Origin: Candidatus Epilinea brevis
GTDB lineage: Bacteria > Chloroflexota > Anaerolineae > Epilineales > Epilineaceae
DNA: 64,000 bases
Assembly (NCBI GenBank): GCA_016710785.1
Contig: JADJUE010000009.1
Span: 496,001 to 560,000, forward strand
Reading direction: 5' to 3'
The translations under genes and the position numbers were made by a program. Shown in pieces: positions 55,075 through 63,891 of the stretch (its first letter is position 1; every line of letters begins with the position of its first letter). The notes under the pieces were generated by a model. The model saw only the letters and a program-made list of their open reading frames with translations. It made no database searches and was not told the DNA's origin.

Positions 55075-56271
55075 TCAGCCTTCGTCGGGCACGGGGATCA
55101 TGATCACCGTGCCCACCGGCAAGCTGGAGGTGTTACCCAGGGGCTGCACCCGCAGCACCTCCCGCCAACGCGATCCCGCGACCCGCCACAGGGTGTCGCC
55201 CTGACGCAGCACGTAGGGGCGGTAGCGCTTGGCTAGGGTCGGCGGGGTCGGCGGGGTCGGCGGGGCGGGAACGGGGGTGGGCACCGGCGTTGGCGTTGGC
55301 ACGGGCGTGCCGCCCGCCGGCAGCCGTCCCATTTCCTGCACCAGCCGGGCGTAGCTCTCGGGGTCGGTGCTGAGGTCGAAGTCGTCCCATTGCCCGCTGG
55401 CATCGGCGAAGCCGAAGACCGTGCCGCCCACCAGGTAGTCATCCTCGGCCCAGCGCTCACATTGCCAACGCAGCTGGCTGGCGAAGTCGCCCAGCACCGG
55501 GTGCTTCCAGTAAGGCGTTTCGCGGTAGCTCTTATAGCCGCGCTTCGCGCCCACGTTGGGCCGCGGCTGGATGTCATCCAGGCCGGCCTCGGTGATGACG
55601 ATCTTGGGGATGGGGTTCAGCCCCAGCTCGCGCCAATGCTCCACCGCCCGCCGGTAGCGCAGGCAGAACCAGCCCTTCACCCCCGGCCTGGTGGCGGGGT
55701 CGATGCGCTCCCAACGGCCGTCGACGAGGCCGGTCATCTGGTTCTCGCCCACGCCCCATTGCATCGCCGGGCCACCGTATTCATGCAGGCCCACGTAATG
55801 GCCGCGTTCGGCGGCGTAGCGCAGGGCGGGCAGGTAGCCCTCCCAATCGTCCGGAGCGCCGGTTGCCGGCCATTGCGGCTGCCCCACGCTGAAGCTGCCG
55901 ATGACCGCTTTCTTGCCGTAGCGCTCGCAGAGCTTCATCAGGTTGATGTCGAACTCGGCCCGGCGGCGGATGTCCGGCAGGCGCTGGATGGCTTCGTTAT
56001 AGCCCTCATGGGCGTCGATCTGCGGAAAGCGCTGCAGCGTGCCCTCCACCTTCTTCAGGAAGTTGCCCTCATGCGGGTTGCCCAGCAGCTGGTCGGGCTC
56101 ATAGACCCGCAGGATGGTCAATGCCCCATAGACCTTGGCCAGATCCACCAGACGCGAGTCCACGCCATCCGCCAGCCACTTCATCACCGTGGGCTTGGCG
56201 CTGCGGATGTACTCTTCCACCTGGCGGTTCGATCGACCGCTGTGTACGTGGAGGCCCACTGCCTTGGCCAT
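55075..56271 (-). CDS. Glycoside-hydrolase-like TIM-barrel protein with C-terminal LysM
   Basis: A 398-residue protein, no clear signal peptide. The body resembles a (beta/alpha)8 hydrolase-type barrel: FDINLMKLCERYGKKAVIGSFSVG, GHYVGLHEYGGPAMQWG, PKIVITEAGLDDIQPR (acidic residues at strand ends, as in retaining glycosidases) and LVGGTVFGFADASGQWDDFD. A PTPTPVPTP linker leads to a LysM domain (YVLRQGDTLWRVAGSRWREVLRVQ...LPVGTVIMIP), which binds peptidoglycan or chitin-like chains. It is likely a wall-active or scaffold protein. Alternatively, proteins like this occur in prophages, but no phage genes are nearby. Confidence 0.75.
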   Translation of the reverse strand: MAKAVGLHVHSGRSNRQVEEYIRSAKPTVMKWLADGVDSRLVDLAKVYGALTILRVYEPDQLLGNPHEGNFLKKVEGTLQRFPQIDAHEGYNEAIQRLPDIRRRAEFDINLMKLCERYGKKAVIGSFSVGQPQWPATGAPDDWEGYLPALRYAAERGHYVGLHEYGGPAMQWGVGENQMTGLVDGRWERIDPATRPGVKGWFCLRYRRAVEHWRELGLNPIPKIVITEAGLDDIQPRPNVGAKRGYKSYRETPYWKHPVLGDFASQLRWQCERWAEDDYLVGGTVFGFADASGQWDDFDLSTDPESYARLVQEMGRLPAGGTPVPTPTPVPTPVPAPPTPPTPPTLAKRYRPYVLRQGDTLWRVAGSRWREVLRVQPLGNTSSLPVGTVIMIPVPDEG

Positions 56272-56502
56272 GGCCTGCTCTGCTCCTGGGGCGTTGCGAC
56301 TTCGGGCGCCGCCGCGATAAATGACGGCGGCCGGGAACGGTTGCGGCGGACCGCACCGGCGGCGGACTATAGATCAGGCGCGCGAGATTGGGAAGCCGGG
56401 CGACGGCCGGCGAAGGGGCCACGCGCCTGTGTGCTAGAATCTTGCAGCCCCCAGCACCAGCCCGGGCGCCCGCCGCCCGCACCCGTCAACGAAGGTGAAC
56501 CC

Positions 56503-57927
56503 ATGCGCGATGTGTTGCGCCTCATCGGAATGTTTTTCGCCGCCGTGCTCACCTTGACCTTCACCTATGGTCTTGGCTTTGTCACCGCCCTGCGCGTCAA
56601 GGACACGCCGGCCGTCGCCCAGCTGGCGGCGCGGGTAGCCCCCGCCGCCGCCCCCGCCGCAGGCACGCCGGCCGATAGCGCGGCGGCCTTCGACATCTAC
56701 TGGGAGGCCTGGCGCCATGTCAAGAGCGAGTTCTACGGCGAGATCCCGGCGGACAAGGACGTGGCCTATGACGCCATCAAGGGCTCGCTGCGCAGCCTGG
56801 ACGACCCCTTCACCAACTTCTCCGATCCCGTGACCACCCAGGTCAACAGCCCGGATCTGGACGGCGAGTTCGAAGGCATCGGCGCTTTTGTCACCGCCAA
56901 CCCCGACGGGCTGCTGATGATCCAGACGCCCATGCCCGGCCAGCCGGCCGAGCGGGCCGGCATCCGCTCGGGCGACATCGTCATCAAGGTGGATGGCGAG
57001 GACATCACGATGCTGGATGTGGACCATGCCGTGCTCAAGATCCGCGGCCCCAAGGGCACGACGGTGGAGTTGACCATCGTCCGCGAGGGCGAGGCCAAAC
57101 CGCTGATCTTCAAGCTGGTTCGCGAGCGCATCGAAGTGCCCTCGGTCACCAACATTCGACTCCTCGACAAAGAGGGCGCGCCGGAACTGGGCTACCTGCA
57201 TATCACCAGCTTCGCCGAAGACACCGAGGACCGCCTGCACAAGGGTCTGGAAGAACTGCGGGCCAAGGGCGCCAAGGCCTTGGTGCTGGACCTGCGCAAC
57301 GATCCGGGCGGTTACCTGGAGACGGCCATCGATGTGGCCAGCGAGTTCATCGCCGAGGGCGTCATCGTCATGCAGGAGGACAACAGCGGCAAGCAGGAGA
57401 AGGCCATGGCCCGTCCTGGCGGCAAGGCTACCGACCTGCCCCTGGTGGTGTTGGTCAACCGCGGCTCGGCCTCGGCGTCCGAGATCGTCGCCGGCGCCTT
57501 GCGCGACCACAAGCGGGCGATCATCGTCGGCGAGACCAGCTTCGGCAAGGGCTCGGTGCAGAACGTCCACAAGCTCAGCGACAACAGCGAGCTGCGCGTG
57601 ACCATCGCCGCCTGGCTGACGCCCAAGGGCACCAAGATCCACAAGCTGGGCATCGCCCCCGATGTGCCGATGTCGATCGAGGGCCGGCCCATCGACACCA
57701 ATGCCCGGGACAAGGATGGCCGCAGCCTGCCGGAGCCCACGCCTGAGCCCACGGCCACGGTGAAGCCGGGGAGCGACGCCACACCGAGCGGCGCGCCCGA
57801 CGCGGCGGCGCCGGCCGATGGCATCAAGACCGAAGACCTGGACGGCGACGGCAAGGCCGAACCCATCGACTTCCAGCTGCGCGCGGCGATAGCCGAGGCG
57901 CGCAAGCTGCTGGTCAACACCCGCTGA
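56503..57927 (+). CDS. S41 family carboxy-terminal processing protease
   Basis: A 474-residue protein. The ATG at 56503 gives a signal anchor (LIGMFFAAVLTLTFTYGLGFV). A PDZ domain (GIGAFVTANPDGLLMIQTPMPGQPAERAGIRSGDIVIKVDG) is followed by the S41 core: ALVLDLRNDPGGYLETAIDV, VVLVNRGSASASEIVAGAL with the nucleophile Ser, and VGETSFGKGSVQ with the catalytic Lys. It cleaves hydrophobic C-termini of extracytoplasmic proteins. A Pro/Thr-rich tail follows and ends near TEDLDGDGKAEPIDFQL. smpB follows after 18 bases. Confidence 0.92.
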   Translation: MRDVLRLIGMFFAAVLTLTFTYGLGFVTALRVKDTPAVAQLAARVAPAAAPAAGTPADSAAAFDIYWEAWRHVKSEFYGEIPADKDVAYDAIKGSLRSLDDPFTNFSDPVTTQVNSPDLDGEFEGIGAFVTANPDGLLMIQTPMPGQPAERAGIRSGDIVIKVDGEDITMLDVDHAVLKIRGPKGTTVELTIVREGEAKPLIFKLVRERIEVPSVTNIRLLDKEGAPELGYLHITSFAEDTEDRLHKGLEELRAKGAKALVLDLRNDPGGYLETAIDVASEFIAEGVIVMQEDNSGKQEKAMARPGGKATDLPLVVLVNRGSASASEIVAGALRDHKRAIIVGETSFGKGSVQNVHKLSDNSELRVTIAAWLTPKGTKIHKLGIAPDVPMSIEGRPIDTNARDKDGRSLPEPTPEPTATVKPGSDATPSGAPDAAAPADGIKTEDLDGDGKAEPIDFQLRAAIAEARKLLVNTR

Positions 57928-57945
57928 GCACGGACAGAATCGCCC

Positions 57946-58425
57946 ATGGCCGCGTCCAAAACGCATGACGGCGACCGCACGGTCGCGGCCAACCGCAAGG
58001 CGCTCTACGATTTCCACATCGAGGAGCGCCTGGAGGCGGGGATGGTGTTGACCGGCTCGGAGATCAAGAGCGTCCGCGCCGGCCAGATCTCGTTGCAGGA
58101 GGCCTACGCCCAGATCGACCGCGGCGAGGCCTGGCTCTTGGGGTCGCATATCGCCCCCTACGAGCATGCGGGCTATGCCGGCCATGAACCGCTGCGGCGC
58201 CGCAAGCTGCTGCTGCACGCCAAGGAGATCGCCCGCCTGGCCTTCGAGCTGAAGACCGCGGGCATGACCCTGGTGCCCCTGAGGGTCTACCTGAAGAACG
58301 GCCGCGCCAAGCTGGAGCTGGGCGTCGCCAAGGGCAAGAAGCAGCATGACAAGCGGCAGGCCATCCGCGAGAAGGACGACGTGCGGCAGATGGCCCGCTC
58401 GGCGGCACGGGTGGGACGCGAGTAG
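57946..58425 (+). CDS. smpB: SsrA (tmRNA)-binding protein
   Basis: A 159-residue protein with all SmpB signatures: AANRKALYDFHIEERLEAGMVLTGSEIKSVRAGQISLQEAYA, the SHIAPYEHAGYAGHEPLRRRKLLLH segment, and the basic C-terminal tail GVAKGKKQHDKRQAIREKD that enters the mRNA channel. It works with tmRNA to rescue stalled ribosomes. The ssrA gene itself is not in the window. It is probably co-transcribed with the S41 protease. Confidence 0.97.
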   Translation: MAASKTHDGDRTVAANRKALYDFHIEERLEAGMVLTGSEIKSVRAGQISLQEAYAQIDRGEAWLLGSHIAPYEHAGYAGHEPLRRRKLLLHAKEIARLAFELKTAGMTLVPLRVYLKNGRAKLELGVAKGKKQHDKRQAIREKDDVRQMARSAARVGRE

Positions 58426-58437
58426 GGGCGGTCGGAG

Positions 58438-59952
58438 GTGAAGGTTGCCGCTGGACCCCACCCCGAGGCTTTGTCCTTGTCCCGCACGCTCACCACGGCC
58501 GCCGCCCCGATCGCGCCTGGGAGCGGCGGAGATGCCCGCCCCCTGGTCCTCCTCTACAACCCCCGCGCGCCCTTCCACACGATGCCCCTGGGCCTCTTGG
58601 CGGTGGCTTCGGCTCTGGATCGGACGCGCTACGAGGTGGCGATCGTCGATGGTCGCCTGGAACCGGATCCAGTCGGAGCGCTGCTGCGGCACATGGAAGG
58701 CCGCCGGACCCTCCTCCTGGGGCTCGGCGTCCTCACCGGCGCGCCCATCGGCGACGCCCTGGCCCTGAGCCGCGCGGTCAAGGCGGCCCATCCCGGGCTG
58801 CCGGTGGTCTGGGGGGGTTGGCACCCGTCGCTCTTTCCCACAGAATGTCTGGCTGAGGCGGCGGTGGATGTCACCGTCCAGGGCCAGGGCGAAGCGACCT
58901 TCGCCGACCTGGTGGAGCGGTTGGCGGGGGGGATTTCGCTGGAAGAATGCCTGGGAATCAGCTACCGGCGACCGGACGGCACGGTGGTGCAGAACGCACC
59001 GCGACCCTGGTTGACGCAGGAGCAGCTGCCGCCGGTGGACTATGGTCTGCTAGACGTGGAACGCTACTTCAGCTTCAAGGGCCGGCGGCAATTGGACTAC
59101 GTCAGCTCCCAAGGCTGCTTCTGGCGCTGCGGCTTCTGCGCGGATCCGCGGGTGTACGGCCGACAGTGGTCGGGACAAGGCGGTGTGTCCTTGGCGGAAC
59201 GGCTGCTGGAGCTGCATGACCGTTACCCCTTCGAGGATCTCAACTTTCAGGACGAGACCTTCTTCACCCGACCCAAAGACATCCTGGCCATGGCCGAGCG
59301 CCTGGTAGCGGCAGGCCGGCCCTTCAGCTGGGCGGCGACGATGCGCGCGGACCAAGGCGATCGGTTGACCGCGGCGGAGTTCGCCTTGCTTGCCGCCAGC
59401 GGTTTGCGGCGGGTCCTGGTGGGGGTGGAGAGTGGGTCGCAGGCGATGCTGGATTGGATGCAGAAGGACATTCAGCTGCCGCAGGTGCTGGTGACCGCCG
59501 AGAAATGCCGGCAGGCGGGCGTCGGCGTGGAGTTTCCCTTCATCGTCGGCTTCCCCCAGGAATCGCTGTCGTCGGTGACCGCCAGCTTGAACCTGGCCCG
59601 ACGGCTGAGGGCGATGTCGCCGCGGTTTACGACGCCGATCTTCTTCTTTCGGCCTTATCCGGGGTCGGCGATCACGCTGGAGATGGAGCGGCAGGGCTAT
59701 CAGCTGCCACGCAGCCTGGAGGAGTGGGCGGGCTTCGACATCTACGGTGGCGGCAGCTGGGTGGACGCGGCCACGGTGCGCCTGGTGGAGCGCTTCCGCT
59801 TCTACCAGCGCATCGGTTGGGACCCTCCCCCAGGGGCCTGGAAGCGGCCGCTGGCCGCCCTGGCACGCTGGCGCTGCCGCACGGGGCGCTTCGGCTGGGC
59901 GCTGGAGATGCGGGCGGCGCAGCGGCTCAAGCCCCGGGCGGCCCTGAGTTGA
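58438..59952 (+). CDS. B12-binding-type radical SAM protein
   Basis: A 504-residue protein; the GTG lies just after GGAG. The N-terminal cobalamin-binding-type Rossmann domain reads RPLVLLYNPRAPFHTMPLGLLAVASAL and VVWGGWHPSLFPTECL. The radical SAM core has YVSSQGCFWRCGFCADP (CX3CX2C cluster), then ATMRADQGDRL and GVESGSQAMLDWMQKD. The His of the DXHXXG B12 motif is not obvious, so it may bind no cobalamin, as in many relatives. These enzymes methylate or rearrange lipids and small molecules. The gene is isolated, before a short repeat and a glycosyltransferase. Confidence 0.88.
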   Translation: MKVAAGPHPEALSLSRTLTTAAAPIAPGSGGDARPLVLLYNPRAPFHTMPLGLLAVASALDRTRYEVAIVDGRLEPDPVGALLRHMEGRRTLLLGLGVLTGAPIGDALALSRAVKAAHPGLPVVWGGWHPSLFPTECLAEAAVDVTVQGQGEATFADLVERLAGGISLEECLGISYRRPDGTVVQNAPRPWLTQEQLPPVDYGLLDVERYFSFKGRRQLDYVSSQGCFWRCGFCADPRVYGRQWSGQGGVSLAERLLELHDRYPFEDLNFQDETFFTRPKDILAMAERLVAAGRPFSWAATMRADQGDRLTAAEFALLAASGLRRVLVGVESGSQAMLDWMQKDIQLPQVLVTAEKCRQAGVGVEFPFIVGFPQESLSSVTASLNLARRLRAMSPRFTTPIFFFRPYPGSAITLEMERQGYQLPRSLEEWAGFDIYGGGSWVDAATVRLVERFRFYQRIGWDPPPGAWKRPLAALARWRCRTGRFGWALEMRAAQRLKPRAALS

Positions 59953-59960
59953 CGGGGGCA

Positions 59961-60022
59961 CGGTGTTGATGGAGGGCGTGGTGTTGACGGAGGGCGTTGT
60001 AGACGCGGGCAAGGTGTTGACC
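59961..60022. repeat. Short degenerate tandem repeat
   Basis: Three imperfect units of about 20 bases built on GGTGTTGA(C/T)GGAGGGCGT lie between the radical SAM stop and the next gene. Nothing ties them to a function. Confidence 0.5.
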
Positions 60023-60114
60023 TCGGGCCGTCGCGCCCATAGAGTTGGCGGCCCACCACAGCCAAGCGTGCGCCGCCCCGGCACTGCAGCTGCCAACGGA
60101 AAGCATCAGGCTCC

Positions 60115-61866
60115 ATGACCCGACAGTCCGAACGCAAGGCCCTCGCGGCCATCCTGCTCCTGACGCTCGTCCTCGGCGGTCTGAGCCTGAACTGGGGCCT
60201 GCCGGGCCTGGACTCCTGGTCCAACGACGCTCCAGTGCCGCGGCCGCCGCTGGAGTTCGGGCGCATCTGGCTGGAGGAAGGACACAAGTACCCGTACCTG
60301 CAGTTGGGCTTGGACCGCCTGCTGTACACGCCATACTTGATGTGGCTGCGGGCCAGTGGGGGCATTGTCGCCGATTGCCAACCGCTGCGCGACTGCTTCG
60401 TGGACGAGACGCGGGCGATGACCGTGCTGATCGTGATCTCTCGCCTGCGCTCTCTGGCGATGCTGGCTGGTTTGGTCCTGGGCGTGTTTGTCTTCACCCA
60501 GCGACTGCTTGGCAGCAGGCAGGCGGCGCTGTGGGCAGCGCTCTGGGCGGCGCTCACCGGCGAGCTGGCCTTTTTCGGCGGCTTGGGGAACCTGGATGTG
60601 CCCTATCTGTTCTGGTATGTGTGGGCCCTGGTGGCTTTGCTGCGGCTGGTGGACCGCGGGCGGCCGCGCGACTATGCCGCCTTCGGGCTGCTGGCCACGT
60701 TGTCGATCACCACCAAGGACCAGGTGTTTGCCGCCTATGCCCTGCCCGGGCTGGCGGTATTGGCGCTGCATTGGCGACGTGTGGCGGCGGAGGCTGCATC
60801 TGCGGCATCGACCGCGTCATCGGCCGTGGTGTTGGCTGCGTCATCGGTTGCGACGTCGGCCGCACCGGCCTGGCGCCGATTCGTGGATCGTCGGCTGCTC
60901 CTGCTCGCGGCCGCCCTGTTGCTGCCGTTCCTGCTGATCAACAACGTGCTGTTCAACTGGGATGGCTTCGTCGCCCATGTGAACTACTACATCGCCCACG
61001 ACGGCGAGGTCGCCGCGCTGGACAGCGGTTTGAGCCTGGCCGGCGAGCTGGCGCAGTTCGGTGATTACGTCGACCGTCTGGCCAAGTCCATGGGCCGGCC
61101 GCTGTTGGCCCTGGGCCTGGTCGGGAGTGCGGCGGCGCTGTGGCAGCGCAGCCGGCGCATGACCTGGTGGCTGCTGCCCCTCTGTTCGTACTACCTGTTC
61201 TTGATCCTGCCCCTGCGGGTCATCGACACCCGCTTCTCGCTGCCCTCGGTGATCCTGCTCTGCTGCAGCGCGGGCTGGTTGGCGGCCGGACTGTGGCGGG
61301 GTCGCCGGCAACCGGAGGATGGCCGCCTGGGCGGCGCCGGAGCGGCCGAGGCGCCTGGCACCGACGCGCCGGCGGCCGCCAGGCTCTGGGCCGGGCGCTC
61401 CGCTGTGGTCATCGTGGCCGCCTACAGCCTGCTCTACAGCCTCAACATCAGCCTGGCCATGCTCGACGACACCCGTTACGCCGCCGAAGCGTTCATCGAG
61501 GCGAACGTGCCATCCGACGCCCGGGTGGTGGCGATGGACCAGAGCCGCCATCTGCCCCGGCTGGAGACGATGAGCCTTTCCGACCTGGTGATCGTCGATT
61601 GGAAGGACCTCGATCATCCCGAGGATGGGCCCGAAGCCATCGCCACCGTCCACAGCGCCGACTGGATCGTGATCTCGGACAAGACTGCGGACAAGCAGAC
61701 GGGCCGGCCGGCGGCGGTGCGCGACGCATTGCTCAGCGGTGAAGGCGGCTATCGGGTGGTCTGGGAACACCAGAACACGCCGCCCTTCAACAGCTGGCTG
61801 CCCTGGGCCTGGGTGGAGTCGCGGGTCAGCCCCAAGGTCTGGGTGCTGCGACGGGATCCGTCATGA
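60115..61866 (+). CDS. Multi-pass membrane glycosyltransferase, GT-C/PMT-like
   Basis: A 583-residue protein with about ten helices. The first loop has LDSWSNDAPVPRPPLEFGRIWLEEGHKYPYLQ, an acidic and basic loop of the GT-C kind. Hydrophobic blocks (MLAGLVLGVFVFTQRLLG, LLATLSITTKDQVFAAYALPG) alternate with short basic turns. An Ala/Ser-rich cytoplasmic loop of about 35 residues (AASAASTASSAVV) is unusual. The C-terminal 140 residues are soluble (VVAMDQSRHLPRLETMS). It is predicted to transfer sugars from a lipid-phosphate donor; the acceptor is unknown. The stop overlaps the rhomboid start. Confidence 0.8.
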   Translation: MTRQSERKALAAILLLTLVLGGLSLNWGLPGLDSWSNDAPVPRPPLEFGRIWLEEGHKYPYLQLGLDRLLYTPYLMWLRASGGIVADCQPLRDCFVDETRAMTVLIVISRLRSLAMLAGLVLGVFVFTQRLLGSRQAALWAALWAALTGELAFFGGLGNLDVPYLFWYVWALVALLRLVDRGRPRDYAAFGLLATLSITTKDQVFAAYALPGLAVLALHWRRVAAEAASAASTASSAVVLAASSVATSAAPAWRRFVDRRLLLLAAALLLPFLLINNVLFNWDGFVAHVNYYIAHDGEVAALDSGLSLAGELAQFGDYVDRLAKSMGRPLLALGLVGSAAALWQRSRRMTWWLLPLCSYYLFLILPLRVIDTRFSLPSVILLCCSAGWLAAGLWRGRRQPEDGRLGGAGAAEAPGTDAPAAARLWAGRSAVVIVAAYSLLYSLNISLAMLDDTRYAAEAFIEANVPSDARVVAMDQSRHLPRLETMSLSDLVIVDWKDLDHPEDGPEAIATVHSADWIVISDKTADKQTGRPAAVRDALLSGEGGYRVVWEHQNTPPFNSWLPWAWVESRVSPKVWVLRRDPS

Positions 61867-62708
61867 GCATTCCGGTGGATCAGGACAGGGCGGATCAGGA
61901 CAGGGCAGGCCAGGAGGGATGGAGTCCGGACGGAGCGAGTCCGGACGGGGCAGGCCAGGACGGGGCGCATCAGGACGGAGCCGGCGATGACGGGTCCTCC
62001 GGGCGCATGGTGGCGGTCCGCGGCCCCAACCGCCCGCCGCTGGTGTCCAACACCTTGCTGGGGCTGACGATCGCGGTCTTCCTGCTGCAGCTGGCGGGTC
62101 AGTCGCTGCTCAACCGGGACCTCGCCCTGGCTCTTGGCGCCAAGTTCAACGAAGGCATCCGCGACGGCCAGCTGTGGCGCCTCCTGACCCCGGCCCTCTT
62201 GCACGGCTCGGTGCTGCACATCGCCTTCAACATGATGGCCCTGCGCTCGCTGGGTCCCAGCCTGGAGCGGCATTACGGACATGGCCGCTTCCTGGCCCTC
62301 TACCTGCTGGGGGCCTTCGGCGGCAACGTGCTGTCCTTCCTGCTCTCGGACGGGGTGTCGGTGGGCGCATCGACGGCCATCTTCGGGCTCTTCGCGGCCG
62401 AGGCGGTCTTTCTCTACGTCAACGGCAAGCTCTTCGGCCCGGCCGCCCGCCAGGCCCTACGGCAGATGGGCGGGCTGCTGGTCATCAACCTGCTGATCAG
62501 CTTGTCGCCGGGCATCGACATGTGGGGGCATCTGGGCGGGCTGCTGGCCGGGGGAGGCTTCGCCCTGCTGGCGGGGCCGAAGCTGATCGTCGCCGGCGAC
62601 TACCCGCACCTGCGGCTGGAGGATGCGCGACCGGCGACGTGGGTGTGGACCGCGGCGGCACTGGTGCTGGTGGTCTTCGCCGCGCTGGCGGCGTGGGGGA
62701 TGCGCTAG
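61863..62708 (+). CDS. Rhomboid-family intramembrane serine protease
   Basis: A 281-residue protein. The N-terminal 48 residues are a hydrophilic low-complexity repeat (DQDRADQDRAGQ, SPDGASPDGAGQDG). A six-helix rhomboid core follows: WRLLTPALLHGSVLHIAFNMMALRSLG with Asn123, GVSVGASTAIFGLFAA with nucleophile Ser170, and MWGHLGGLLAGG with His223. All catalytic residues are present. It cleaves membrane substrates within the bilayer. The ATG overlaps the stop of the glycosyltransferase gene. The last 80 bases are duplicated 1.1 kb downstream. Confidence 0.92.
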   Translation: MSIPVDQDRADQDRAGQEGWSPDGASPDGAGQDGAHQDGAGDDGSSGRMVAVRGPNRPPLVSNTLLGLTIAVFLLQLAGQSLLNRDLALALGAKFNEGIRDGQLWRLLTPALLHGSVLHIAFNMMALRSLGPSLERHYGHGRFLALYLLGAFGGNVLSFLLSDGVSVGASTAIFGLFAAEAVFLYVNGKLFGPAARQALRQMGGLLVINLLISLSPGIDMWGHLGGLLAGGGFALLAGPKLIVAGDYPHLRLEDARPATWVWTAAALVLVVFAALAAWGMR

Positions 62709-62718
62709 GCCGGCAGCC

Positions 62719-62820
62719 CGTGCTACCCTCGATGTCGGTGAAGAGGAAGATGACTATGCCCGTGGGTGGGGCGGTCTTCGGCCGTTGCGCGACTACAATT
62801 GATGGCGAACAGATGCCCAC
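62719..62820 (-). pseudogene. 5' fragment of a class III cyclase gene
   Basis: From the ATG at 62820 it reads MGICSPSIVVAQRPKTAPPT, then GIVIFLFTDIEGST, the unmistakable start of a class III cyclase. It then meets the end of the rhomboid gene (62708) and stops matching. The rest of the gene is absent. This marks a recombination breakpoint at about 62712-62718. Confidence 0.75.
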
Positions 62821-62864
62821 TGAAACGCCGGACTTGTATGTGTCTTCGCCCTCTGGAGTGCCTG

Positions 62865-63290
62865 ATGATCACTCACGCAATCACTGTTGAGTTGCCCGAC
62901 CCGTTGTACGAGCGCATCGTGCGGCGCGCCACGGGAGCCAAACGTTCGATTGAAGATGAATTGGCGACCGTTGTGAGCGAAGCATTGAGCGACGCGTCGA
63001 CTGGGCTTCCGGCCACCTTGGAAGAGCAGTTGAGCCAACTCCAGATTCTCGCAGACGACGACCTTTGGCGGGCAGCCGAACTCCGCGTGCCGGCTGAAGA
63101 GGCGGAGCGGCTGGAGATGCTTGCGGATAAGCAGGCAACCGAGGGATTGAGCGGTGCGGAACATCAGGAATTGGATCGGCTGGTGAACATGGGGCACCAG
63201 GTGATGCTCGTCCGCGCTGAAGCCGCCGTACTTCTCAAGCGACGTGGACACGAAATCTCGCGCCTGCTGCAACAGTCCCCAAGCGAATGA
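62865..63290 (+). CDS. Putative antitoxin-like partner of an HNH protein
   Basis: A 141-residue protein with no catalytic motif. The ATG at 62865 is preferred: MITHAITVELPDPLYERIVRRAT, then RSIEDELATVVSEAL resembles a ribbon-helix-helix/CopG-style N-terminus that could bind DNA. The C-terminal half is helical and charged (LEEQLSQLQILADDDLW, EHQELDRLVNMGHQVMLVRAEAAVLL). The start of the HNH gene overlaps its stop (ATGA). This pair organisation recurs in cyanobacteria and Chloroflexota and may be a toxin-antitoxin-like or mobile module. The role is not proven. Confidence 0.6.
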   Translation: MITHAITVELPDPLYERIVRRATGAKRSIEDELATVVSEALSDASTGLPATLEEQLSQLQILADDDLWRAAELRVPAEEAERLEMLADKQATEGLSGAEHQELDRLVNMGHQVMLVRAEAAVLLKRRGHEISRLLQQSPSE

Positions 63291-63715
63291 CGCAGATGGG
63301 CGTGACTCGGAACGTGCGCAGCGAGGTCGCGCGGCGATCCCGAGGGCTTTGTGCCTACTGCCGGGCGCAGGAAACCGTGGTTGGCATGCGATTCACCGTG
63401 GATCATGTCATCCCACGGCTGCTCGGTGGCACTGATGACCTCTCGAATCTCCGCTGGGCGTGTTGGGACTGCAACTTGATCAAGCTGGGCCGTATCGCGG
63501 CCCTGGATCCCCTCACTGGCGAGCAAGTCCCGCTCTTCCATCCGAACCACCAGGCCTGGGAAGACCACTTCTGTTGGGTGGAGAGCGGACGCTTCGCAGT
63601 GGGCCGGACCGCGGTCGGTCGTGCGACGGTCGTGCTACTCCGTCTCAATCGCGCCGTTCTGGTGCAGGCGCGTGAGCGCTGGATCGAGGCCGGCTGGCAC
63701 CCACCGGAAACCTGA
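63287..63715 (+). CDS. HNH endonuclease
   Basis: A 142-residue protein. The zinc-bearing HNH fold reads GLCAYCRAQETV (first CxxC), FTVDHVIPRLLGGTDDLSNLRWACWDCNLIKLGR (catalytic DH, Asn, second CxxC). It is a McrA/HNH_5-like small nuclease that nicks or cuts DNA. It has a C-terminal extension of about 60 residues (LDPLTGEQVPLFHPNHQAWEDHF, then a basic tail). It overlaps its upstream partner by 4 bases. It lies within a segment flanked by copies of the rhomboid 3' end, so it could belong to an excisable or mobile unit. Confidence 0.88.
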   Translation: MTQMGVTRNVRSEVARRSRGLCAYCRAQETVVGMRFTVDHVIPRLLGGTDDLSNLRWACWDCNLIKLGRIAALDPLTGEQVPLFHPNHQAWEDHFCWVESGRFAVGRTAVGRATVVLLRLNRAVLVQARERWIEAGWHPPET

Positions 63716-63754
63716 GGGTGCTCAACCAAGAACATCCAGAGCGGCGATCGCTCT

Positions 63755-63845
63755 GTTGGCGGGGCCGGCGACGTGGGTGTGGACCGCGGCGGCGCTGGTG
63801 CTGGTGGTCTTCGCCGCGCTGGCGGCTTTGGGGATGCGCTAGGCC
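63755..63845 (+). pseudogene. Duplicate of the rhomboid gene 3' end
   Basis: Bases 63765-63845 match 62631-62711 with only about three mismatches and encode ATWVWTAAALVLVVFAAL, GMR and stop. Just upstream, CTGTTGGCGGGGCC matches 62568-62583, with about 50 bases between the two blocks missing. The two copies bracket the HNH module. Confidence 0.85.
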
Positions 63846-63891
63846 ATTCGTCAGTCTGCCCTAGCGCTCGCCGCACGCCCCAGGAATGAAT

